A stretch of 11,831 nt of DNA from Nitrospirota bacterium. Lineage in GTDB: Bacteria; Nitrospinota_A; UBA7883; JACRGQ01. Location of the stretch: positions 1 through 11,831 of the forward strand of contig JAJRYM010000089.1 of the NCBI GenBank assembly GCA_024275775.1. The letters run 5' to 3'. Shown piece after piece: positions 6,527 through 11,831 of this stretch (the first letter of the stretch is position 1; the number at the start of each line of letters is the position of its first letter). The notes beneath the pieces were generated by a model. That model searched no databases, had not been told where the DNA came from, and saw nothing but the letters and a program-made list of their open reading frames with translations. A program made the translations under genes and the position numbers.

Positions 6527-7020
6527 TTAAATGGTCGCGAAAAACCGTTAGAAAACTGGTAAGAACAGTCACCCACGCCGAGGGCAGTCCCAGCACAATC
6601 GCCAGAGCCGTAGGGTTCGGAATGTTTGTCGGCTGGTTCCCCATTTTCGGCACCCATACCGTTCTCGCTATCAGTGGCTCGTGGCTTCTTAGAGTCAATC
6701 CGGCGCTTGTGATGGCCGCTTCATGGATTAACAACCCGTTCACTATTGTGCCGATTTTCATGAGCGGGTTTTATGTGGGGCTGGCGGTAACCGGCGCGCA
6801 TGTGCATTTGGACTGGCACAGCGACGCGGCGACGCTTGTAACGATGGCCAAAACTTTCATAATTCCGTTTATCGTGGGGAATCTTATCCTTGGCACTGCG
6901 GCGGCCGTAATCGGCTATTTTCTTACTTACCGGGCAGTATTGCGGTACCGCGCTTCTCGAAGCGCGTCCGTGCCGGCCCTTGACGACGAAACTCTTCAGG
7001 AAGACAATACCGCCGGTTAA
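6523..7020 (+). CDS. DUF2062 membrane protein
   Basis: The 165-residue product matches the DUF2062 pattern: a basic amphipathic start, then SPSTIARAVGFGMFVGWFP (22-40), FGTHT, LLRVNP (55-60) and SWINNPFTIVP (67-77) with the conserved NP. There are about three membrane segments (roughly 30-50, 72-92, 112-135) and an acidic, soluble C-terminal tail. The biochemical role of the family is not established; members often occur beside glycosyltransferases or envelope genes. Here it lies in an ATGA overlap with the M16 partner gene and shares one base with the CNNM gene downstream. An AGGAG (6504-6508) lies rather far, 14 nt, before the start, so translation is probably coupled. Confidence 0.85.
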   Translation: MIKWSRKTVRKLVRTVTHAEGSPSTIARAVGFGMFVGWFPIFGTHTVLAISGSWLLRVNPALVMAASWINNPFTIVPIFMSGFYVGLAVTGAHVHLDWHSDAATLVTMAKTFIIPFIVGNLILGTAAAVIGYFLTYRAVLRYRASRSASVPALDDETLQEDNTAG

Positions 7021-8291
7021 TGGATCCACTGCTTTTTTTCAGATTTCTTATATTGATTCTGCTTCTTTGCCTGTCGGCTCTTTTTTCCGGCGCGGAGGTC
7101 GCTTTCTTTTCGCTTTCGCCGGTGCAGGTCGATATGTTGCGCGATAAGCATGGAGCTTCGGGCAGGATCGTTCACCGGCTTCTTGAATCGCCCAGAAGAC
7201 TGCTCGTAACCATCTATATAGCCAACGAGCTCGTAAACGTGGCTATAGCGGCTGTAGCGACAATGCTCTCGCTCCATTTCTTCGGCGATTACGGCGTGGC
7301 GGCGTCGGTTGGAATCGGCACCTTCATTCTGCTGGTATTCGGGGAAATAACGCCCAAGAGTTTCGCTTTTCGGCACGCGCAGAGTTACGCTTTGATTATC
7401 GCGAGGCCGCTTATGTGGTTTTCACGGATTATTTATCCTTTTCAGAGCGTGATTACATTCATCACCAACAAGCTCCTTGCCGTTACGGGGGCTCCCTCCG
7501 CCGGCGCCGATACGCGGATTACGGAAGATGAAATGAAAACCGTTCTGGAGCATGGGGCCGAAGAAGGGGTAATAAAATCCAATGAAAAGGAGATGATTCT
7601 GAATGTTTTTGAGCTTGGCGATACGCAGGCGAACGAGATAATGACCCCGCGCACCGAAATGTTCGCTCTTCCGATTGAAAAAGGATTCGACACCATAGCC
7701 CGCCGGGCGGCGCTTTCAAACTATTCCCGCATTCCTGTTTACCGCAACGAGCCGGACAGCATAGAAGGGATACTTTATACGAAAGACCTTCTGGACGCCG
7801 ACGGGGAAAGCAAAACCGGCAATCTGGCAAAAATCCTGCGCAGACCCTACTTTATTCCGGAGACTAAAAAAATCGACGAACTTTTAAGGGAATTTCGTAA
7901 AAAACATATCCACCTTGCCGTGGTGATGGATGAATACGGCGGCGTTCAGGGGCTTGTTACCATGGATGATATCCTCGAAGAAATTGTAGGAGAAGAGGGC
8001 GGTAAAAAAGATATTTCAAAAATAAGCGGTGTGGCTCCCGACTGCTACCATGTTTCGGGGCGGCTTGCATTGGAGGAATTCAACCGGTTTTTCAATTTCG
8101 ATTTCGAGGTGGAGGATGTCGATACCGTGGGCGGGCTGGCTTTTCACCTTTTCGGCAGAATGCCAAGAGAAGGGGAGTCCGTTTCCGACGGCGGTTGCAA
8201 ATTCACAATAAAGAAAATGAAGGGCGCCAGGATACAGCAGTTGTCGGTTAAAATCCCCGTCCCGCTTCCTGCGGAAAAGAAGGAAAACTGA
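7020..8291 (+). CDS. CNNM/CorB-family (HlyC/CorC) membrane protein with CBS pair, paralogue 1
   Basis: This 423-residue protein has the full family layout. The N-terminal CNNM (DUF21) membrane domain (about 1-155) has FSGAEVAFFSLS (22-33), a segment with N69 and N73, and FGEITPK (107-113). A linker helix precedes two CBS domains, with the signature IMTPRTEM (207-214), SRIPVY (236-241) and LAVVMDEYGGVQGLVTMDDILEEIVGE (299-325). A C-terminal CorC/HlyC domain (about 338-415) follows. Bacterial relatives transport Mg2+ (efflux or exchange) with ATP sensed by the CBS pair; the old name hemolysin is misleading. All signature residues look intact. The ATG shares one base with the DUF2062 stop, and its stop shares one base with the next start, implying strong coupling. 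Confidence 0.92.
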   Translation: MDPLLFFRFLILILLLCLSALFSGAEVAFFSLSPVQVDMLRDKHGASGRIVHRLLESPRRLLVTIYIANELVNVAIAAVATMLSLHFFGDYGVAASVGIGTFILLVFGEITPKSFAFRHAQSYALIIARPLMWFSRIIYPFQSVITFITNKLLAVTGAPSAGADTRITEDEMKTVLEHGAEEGVIKSNEKEMILNVFELGDTQANEIMTPRTEMFALPIEKGFDTIARRAALSNYSRIPVYRNEPDSIEGILYTKDLLDADGESKTGNLAKILRRPYFIPETKKIDELLREFRKKHIHLAVVMDEYGGVQGLVTMDDILEEIVGEEGGKKDISKISGVAPDCYHVSGRLALEEFNRFFNFDFEVEDVDTVGGLAFHLFGRMPREGESVSDGGCKFTIKKMKGARIQQLSVKIPVPLPAEKKEN

Positions 8292-9544
8292 TGGATATCA
8301 CCACAACTTTATTAATAGTTGCCGTCTGCGTTGTTATGGAAGCCTTTTTTTCCGGTTCCGAGATAGCCCTGATTTCTTTGAGCAGGCACAGGCTGGCGCA
8401 TCGCGCCGAAAAGGGCGAAAGGGCCGCGCTTATGCTGGAAAGCCAGTTAAAAAATCCCGCGCGCCTGTATGGCACGACGTCGTTTGGAACGAATATTTTC
8501 GTTTTTTCCGGCACGGCGGTAATGACCGCCTATCTCACCGGCCTGAATCCGCAGGAAGCAGATTTTTGGGCGGTGATAGTCATGGCTCCCATAACCCTTC
8601 TGTTCGGCGAAGTTTTCCCGAAAGCCTTCTTTCAACGCTTCACGGACAGCCTTTCGTATATAGTCGTTTACCCTCTTGCCGTTGCCCAAAAACTGTTCAT
8701 TCCTTTCCTCTGGATTTTTACCGGCATCCCATCGTTCCTGCTGGGGAGAGGCGCGAAAGGGGAGGCGGAGTCGCTTCAGGAAACGTCTCAGGAAGAGATT
8801 AGAAGGCTGTTCTCGATGGGGGAAAAAGATTTCGACCTGCACCCGGACGAGGTGAAAATGATAGACCGCATTTTCGATTTCCGCCGGACAACGGTTGAGC
8901 AGTGCATGATTCCCCTTGCGAAGATGGATGCCGTTGCCCAAAACGACCCCATCGGTTACGTAAAAAAGAAACTTCATGAAACGAGGCATTCAAGACTGCC
9001 GGTGTACAGCGGAAGAATCTATAACATTGTCGGTATCGTAAGCGCGTTTGACGCTCTGCGTTTTTCCAAAACGGCGGCCGGAGCGGGCGACTTGGCGCGC
9101 CCGGCTTTTTACGTTTTCCGCAAAAAGAAAATCGCCGACCTGCTTCCGGAAATGCAGAAAAAAGGGGTTCAGATGGCCGTGGTTGTGAACGAATATTCGG
9201 GCGCGATAGGCGTAGTGACAAGGGAAGATCTTATCGAGGAAATCTTCGGCGAAATCGAGGACGAGTATGATGAAGTTCCGGTACAGGTTCAAGAGCTGGC
9301 TCCGAACCGGTGGGTGGCGGATGCCGGCGCCGAGATAGATATGCTGAACGAACAATACGGATGGGATATCCCAGTGGGGGATTACGAAACCCTCGCCGGG
9401 TATATCCTTAGCAACACTGAAAATATACCGGCCGGCGGAGACAGGATAAAGCTTGGGAATTTTCTGTTTACCGTAACAAAGGCCGGAGCGAGCGGTATAG
9501 CATCGGTTGAGGTTGAAAGAGAAAGGAAACCTTCCCGTGGCTGA
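8291..9544 (+). CDS. CNNM/CorB-family membrane protein with CBS pair, paralogue 2
   Basis: This 417-residue protein has the same architecture as its upstream neighbour. The CNNM domain shows FFSGSEIALISLS (19-31), SFGTN with N68, and FGEVFPK (105-111). The CBS pair shows SRLPVY (234-239) and MAVVVNEYSGAIGVVTREDLIEEIFGE (295-321), and an acidic stretch EIEDEYDE (321-328) leads into the CorC/HlyC domain. The membrane-domain signatures are intact, so it should still be a transporter. The CBS1 entry is unusual: the near-invariant MTPR of paralogue 1 is MIPL here (206-209). The two proteins are clearly diverged, so this is an old duplication and not a recent copy. AAGGA (8280-8284) precedes the ATG by 6 nt. 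Its last 8 bases overlap mqnC. Confidence 0.9.
   Translation: MDITTTLLIVAVCVVMEAFFSGSEIALISLSRHRLAHRAEKGERAALMLESQLKNPARLYGTTSFGTNIFVFSGTAVMTAYLTGLNPQEADFWAVIVMAPITLLFGEVFPKAFFQRFTDSLSYIVVYPLAVAQKLFIPFLWIFTGIPSFLLGRGAKGEAESLQETSQEEIRRLFSMGEKDFDLHPDEVKMIDRIFDFRRTTVEQCMIPLAKMDAVAQNDPIGYVKKKLHETRHSRLPVYSGRIYNIVGIVSAFDALRFSKTAAGAGDLARPAFYVFRKKKIADLLPEMQKKGVQMAVVVNEYSGAIGVVTREDLIEEIFGEIEDEYDEVPVQVQELAPNRWVADAGAEIDMLNEQYGWDIPVGDYETLAGYILSNTENIPAGGDRIKLGNFLFTVTKAGASGIASVEVERERKPSRG
9522..9529 (+). promoter_or_regulatory. ribosome binding site supporting the GTG start of mqnC
   Basis: AAAGGAAA lies 7 nt before GTG at 9537, inside the end of the CNNM gene. The alternative in-frame TTG at 9507 has no such site and would add ten charged residues of no family resemblance. 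Confidence 0.55.
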
Positions 9545-10589
9545 AAGAATATCGGTTGAGAAGGCTGAAGCCCTTTTTGAATCGGGCGATCTCCTGAAAC
9601 TTGGGGAAATGGCGGGGGATATCCGCCGGAAATTTCATGCGGAAGGGATCGTCACCTATATCGTTGACAGAAATATCAATTACACGAATATCTGCGTCTC
9701 CGGGTGCCGTTTCTGCGCGTTTTACCGCAAGCCCGGCGCCGATGACGGCTGGGTTCTGACTTTCGAGGAAATCAGCGAGAAAATAAAAGAAACACAGAAG
9801 CTGGAAGGGGTGCAGATACTCATGCAGGGAGGGCTTCATCCCACATGGAGAATAGAAGATTATGAAGAACTTTTGAGGAAAATTAAAAAAGGTTTCGATA
9901 TTCATATTCACGCTTTTTCGCCGCCGGAAATATGCCACATGGCGCGGGTCAGTTCTCTTGCCGTCGAGGATGTTCTCAAAAAGCTCATCGACGCGGGTCT
10001 GGATTCGATGCCGGGCGGCGGGGCGGAAATTCTTGTGGACCGCGTCCGAAACGATATCAGCCCCAAAAAATGCACCGCCGATGAGTGGCTCGACGTAATG
10101 AGAACGGCTCACAGGCTGGGGATTAAGACAACCGCCACAATGATGTTCGGCCACGTAGAAACGGTGCGGGAACGGCTTATCCATATGGATAAAATCAGGC
10201 GGTTGCAGGATGAAACCGGCGGATTTACGGCTTTTATCCCATGGCCGTTTCAGGAGGGCAACACGCTTCTGGCAAAGCAGGGGATAAATAAAAAAATCGG
10301 CTCCGTGGATTATTTAAAGACTCTAGCCCTAAGCCGGATTATGCTGGATAACATTCCGAACATTCAGGCCTCGTGGGTTACGCAGGGCGCAAAAGTCGCC
10401 CAGATGGCCCTCTTTTTCGGCGCAAACGATATGGGAAGCACCATGCTTGAGGAAAATGTTGTGAAAGCCGCCGGGGTTTCGTTTGAAATGACCGAAAAGG
10501 AAATAAGGCATATTATCGGCGATGCAGGGTTCATCCCCCGCAGGCGACGGCAGGATTATTCTCTTCTGCCGGAACCGGCCGTCGCCTGA
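9537..10589 (+). CDS. mqnC: cyclic dehypoxanthinyl futalosine synthase, radical SAM
   Basis: This 350-residue enzyme cyclises dehypoxanthinyl futalosine in the futalosine pathway to menaquinone, using a 5'-deoxyadenosyl radical. The radical SAM motif CxxxCxxC is C53, C57 and C60 in YTNICVSGCRFCAFYR. Family-specific stretches follow: LMQGGLHP (95-102), HAFSPPE (125-131), MPGGGAEIL (158-166), TTATMMFGHVET (198-209), GGFTAFIPWPF (228-238), QASWVTQG (277-284) and GANDMGSTMLEENVV (295-309). These separate MqnC from the related MqnE, CofG and CofH. It is cytoplasmic. The GTG at 9537 gives a normal-length N-terminus. No other mqn gene is in the window, so the pathway genes are scattered. Its position after transporters and peptidases looks like housekeeping clustering with no pathway link. 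Confidence 0.96.
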   Translation: MAERISVEKAEALFESGDLLKLGEMAGDIRRKFHAEGIVTYIVDRNINYTNICVSGCRFCAFYRKPGADDGWVLTFEEISEKIKETQKLEGVQILMQGGLHPTWRIEDYEELLRKIKKGFDIHIHAFSPPEICHMARVSSLAVEDVLKKLIDAGLDSMPGGGAEILVDRVRNDISPKKCTADEWLDVMRTAHRLGIKTTATMMFGHVETVRERLIHMDKIRRLQDETGGFTAFIPWPFQEGNTLLAKQGINKKIGSVDYLKTLALSRIMLDNIPNIQASWVTQGAKVAQMALFFGANDMGSTMLEENVVKAAGVSFEMTEKEIRHIIGDAGFIPRRRRQDYSLLPEPAVA

Positions 10590-10591
10590 AG

Positions 10592-11089
10592 GTGACTGCC
10601 AAAACTTTCCTGATTTTTTTAGCGCCTCTACTCCTCGGTTTCAGCGCGGGCAGGCCGATGACGGCTAAAGTGGTTCGGGTAACGGACGGCGATACCGCCG
10701 TAATCCGGCCTGATAATGGAAGCAGGTTTACCTGCCGGCTTTACGGCATAGACGCGCCCGAAAAACCTCACCGCCGCAAGCCGGGACAGCCTTACGCTGT
10801 AGAATCTTCGGCGCTTCTGCGTGATCTTATTCTCTATAAAAGCGTGGCGGTAACTCTCACCGGCGAGAAGACGTACGGACGGCAGGTATGCGTTATTCGC
10901 GCGGGAGAGGTGGAGGTTAATCTGGAAATGATAAAAAGAGGAATGGCCTGGGCCTACCGAAAACATCTTAAGCCCCCTTTCAGGGAGCGCTATATCAGCG
11001 CGGAAGAAAAAGCCAGAAAAAGGGTAATAGGCCTGTGGCGAGGGAAAGCCCCTCTGCCTCCCTGGCGCTTTAAAGCTCTCTACTGGTAA
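10592..11089 (+). CDS. exported thermonuclease-like (SNase domain) protein
   Basis: The 165-residue product has an N-terminal hydrophobic segment (5-19, possible cleavage after FSA) and one staphylococcal-nuclease domain. Catalytic positions of nuclease A are conserved: DGDT (D34 for Ca2+), R49 and D54 and E57 in CRLYGIDAPE, and R97 in TYGRQ. The calcium-side Thr41 of the archetype is Ala55 here, common in Gram-negative homologues. It would cut extracytoplasmic DNA or RNA in a Ca2+-dependent way. The GTG start at 10592 follows the mqnC stop by 2 nt and has no clear ribosome binding site, so re-initiation is likely. It is the last gene of the unit; I see no hairpin-plus-T-run terminator after it. 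Confidence 0.88.
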   Translation: MTAKTFLIFLAPLLLGFSAGRPMTAKVVRVTDGDTAVIRPDNGSRFTCRLYGIDAPEKPHRRKPGQPYAVESSALLRDLILYKSVAVTLTGEKTYGRQVCVIRAGEVEVNLEMIKRGMAWAYRKHLKPPFRERYISAEEKARKRVIGLWRGKAPLPPWRFKALYW

Positions 11090-11110
11090 ACAGCAAGCGC
11101 TTATACCGGC

Positions 11111-11269
11111 TTATTTGCCTATTCCTCTCGATATGTGCGGAGGCTCGGTGAGGGGCGCTTTCAGTTTTCCGATGAAATCCACCACACGAAGAACGACAAA
11201 GTGAATGATTACTACGGCCACGGCCAGTAATACAAAAAACCTGATTTTACCCTTCGTCGCTTTTTTCAT
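11111..11269 (-). CDS. small single-pass membrane protein, hypothetical
   Basis: A 52-codon reading frame that I translated by hand. It begins MKKATKGKIRFF, has one hydrophobic segment (about residues 11-30, FFVLLAVAVVIIHFVVLRVV), then an amphipathic stretch and a polar end (APLTEPPHISRGIGK). The basic N-terminus and single membrane span give an N-in topology by the positive-inside rule. I do not recognise the family and assign no function. Upstream, the ribosome binding site is weak (GGGT next to the ATG at 11269). Coding support comes from sensible composition, a position 55 nt downstream of the DUF2892 gene on the same strand, and a stop 21 nt from the convergent nuclease stop with no wasted space. 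Confidence 0.55.
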   Translation of the reverse strand: MKKATKGKIRFFVLLAVAVVIIHFVVLRVVDFIGKLKAPLTEPPHISRGIGK

Positions 11270-11285
11270 ACCCGATTAAGGTTAT

Positions 11286-11321
11286 CAGGTTGTCTGCCGG
11301 AACGGTACAGTTCGGCGCCTG
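11286..11321 (-). repeat. imperfect inverted repeat between the two minus-strand genes
   Basis: GCCGGAAC (11296-11303) pairs with GTTCGGC (11310-11316), with one bulged base and a 6 nt loop. CAGG (11286-11289) and CCTG (11318-11321) can add an outer 4 bp stem. There is no T run on either strand, so it is not a classical terminator. In the minus-strand transcript it would lie between the two cistrons and could act as an mRNA processing or stabilising stem. Confidence 0.35.
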
Positions 11322-11324
11322 TTC

Positions 11325-11528
11325 CTATCCCTGCTCCTGCTTCGGCAATGTACAGGTGTTAATACCAAAGGCGAGATAAACCGGACAGCTTCTCAAAAGA
11401 CCTGTTAAAAGAGGTATTATCCCGATCAACCCCCACCATGTTTTAGGGCCTGTAAAAATAAGCGACAGCAGTACAAGACCGAGAATAATCCTGAATATTC
11501 TGTCCGCTGTTCCAACATTTATTTTCAT
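11325..11528 (-). CDS. DUF2892 / YgaP-type membrane domain protein
   Basis: This 67-residue protein fits the DUF2892 family, the membrane domain also found at the C-terminus of the rhodanese YgaP. Seen are the family opening MKINVGTADRIFRIILG, two hydrophobic segments (about 11-26 and 31-46), the loop with WWGLIGIIPLLTGLL, and the cysteines in CPVY (C48) and INTC (C59). It has no rhodanese domain, so it is the free membrane form, whose role is unknown; links to sulfur or cyanide handling are known only for fused members. It has a good Shine-Dalgarno (AAAGGAG, complement of 11535-11541), 6 nt from the ATG. It heads a short minus-strand unit with the 52-residue membrane protein. Confidence 0.9.
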   Translation of the reverse strand: MKINVGTADRIFRIILGLVLLSLIFTGPKTWWGLIGIIPLLTGLLRSCPVYLAFGINTCTLPKQEQG

Positions 11529-11642
11529 GTTCTACTCCTTTCTACTGGTTTCCTTGAACTCCTTTACCCTTTCTAGAGACCTGCGGAGAGGATTGGTTTC
11601 AACAAAGCCGTGTTTTCTTTCCTGCCCCAATTGCGGTTTTTC

Positions 11643-11671
11643 TTGAATTTTAACGGGTATCCGATTAGATT
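11643..11671 (+). promoter_or_regulatory. candidate promoter for yajC
   Basis: TTGAAT (11643-11648) and TAGATT (11666-11671) are 17 nt apart, with four of six consensus matches each. Transcription would start near 11678, about 30 nt before the ATG. The 180 nt region between the divergent genes (11529-11708) is AT-rich and otherwise holds only the minus-strand ribosome binding site; I found no convincing minus-strand promoter in it. Confidence 0.4.
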
Positions 11672-11708
11672 AACCTTCTTGTTTTCTTAATTACAGGAGA
11701 AAGAACTG

Positions 11709-11831
11709 ATGTTATCCAATGTTGCTTATGCCATGGCGCCTCCACCCGGGGCGAAAGTTACGGGTTTCGATACGTTTATGAGCTTCGCGCCGTTGATTTT
11801 ACTGTTTGCGATTTTTTATTTTTTCATCATA
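11709..11831 (+). CDS. yajC: Sec translocase accessory subunit YajC, N-terminal part (cut by window edge)
   Basis: The first 41 codons begin MLSNVAYAM followed by a proline/glycine-rich linker (APPPGAK) and a membrane segment FAPLILLFAIFYFFII (about 26-41) that runs off the window. This is the typical start of YajC, a small single-span inner-membrane protein that associates with SecDF and SecYEG. In most genomes secD and secF follow it, which would lie just outside the window. AGGAG (11695-11699) lies 9 nt before the ATG. No sequence beyond the membrane span is available, so identification rests on this N-terminus. Confidence 0.85.
   Translation, partial: MLSNVAYAMAPPPGAKVTGFDTFMSFAPLILLFAIFYFFII

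Noticed and set aside
7020..9544. Hemolysin annotation for the two CBS-domain proteins
   Set aside because: The name is historical. The CNNM membrane domain plus CBS pair plus CorC/HlyC domain indicate a divalent cation transporter family, and nothing here suggests a toxin.
9468..10184. 238-codon open frame on the minus strand
   Set aside because: It is antisense to mqnC, whose radical SAM and family motifs are unmistakable. The minus-strand translation has no recognisable domain or ribosome binding site.
11090..11110. Search for a bidirectional terminator between the convergent genes
   Set aside because: Only the short palindrome AAGCGCTT is present, with no stem of useful length and no T run on either strand.
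11652..11674. Imperfect palindrome near the yajC -10 region, as a possible operator
   Set aside because: GGTATC and the opposing GATTAACC match only partly and the spacing is irregular. It is no better than expected in AT-rich DNA.
1..11831. Search for mobile elements, CRISPR arrays, tRNA genes, defence or toxin-antitoxin genes
   Set aside because: No transposase, integrase, long direct repeat, terminal inverted repeat, spacer array or cloverleaf was seen. All large genes belong to chromosomal families with similar base use.

Overview
The window is ordinary, dense bacterial chromosome. Thirteen complete or nearly adjacent genes run left to right in two tight transcription units. Two short genes then run the other way, and a truncated yajC sits at the right edge. 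I see no phage or transposon genes, CRISPR array, tRNA, rRNA or toxin-antitoxin pair. The proteins point to a Gram-negative diderm: an exported TlpA-type thioredoxin, a lipoprotein with a lipobox, a YajC start and mainly exported or membrane products. MqnC means menaquinone is made by the futalosine route. Together with an orphan cobalamin-dependent methionine synthase reactivation domain and a stand-alone Nfu-type Fe-S protein, this suggests an anaerobic or facultative lineage such as Desulfobacterota, Nitrospirota, Nitrospinota or Deferribacterota. That placement is inference; no phylogenetic marker here settles it.

Unit 1 (about 84-3471): a promoter, the MetH-reactivation-domain protein, then a second promoter whose -35 box overlaps that gene's stop codon. 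It is followed by a NifU C-terminal domain protein, a TlpA/ResA-like thioredoxin, a GT4 glycosyltransferase and an SDR oxidoreductase that overlaps it by 7 nt.

Unit 2 (about 3509-11089): seven genes joined by overlaps of 1-8 nt or a 2 nt gap. They are an M16 zinc peptidase with signal peptide, an M16 homologue lipoprotein without the zinc site, a DUF2062 membrane protein, two consecutive CNNM/CorB-type membrane proteins with CBS domains, mqnC and an exported thermonuclease-like protein. The two M16 proteins have complementary catalytic features: one keeps HxxEH, the other keeps the Arg/Tyr pair. They therefore look like an obligate periplasmic heterodimer. The pair of CNNM paralogues suggests divalent cation transport.

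Right end (11111-11831): on the minus strand lie a DUF2892 (YgaP-type membrane domain) gene and, downstream of it, a 52-codon gene for a single-pass membrane protein, convergent with unit 2. A 180 nt AT-rich divergent intergenic region follows, with a likely promoter for yajC, of which only the first 41 codons are inside the window. No stretch longer than 300 nt lacks a gene.
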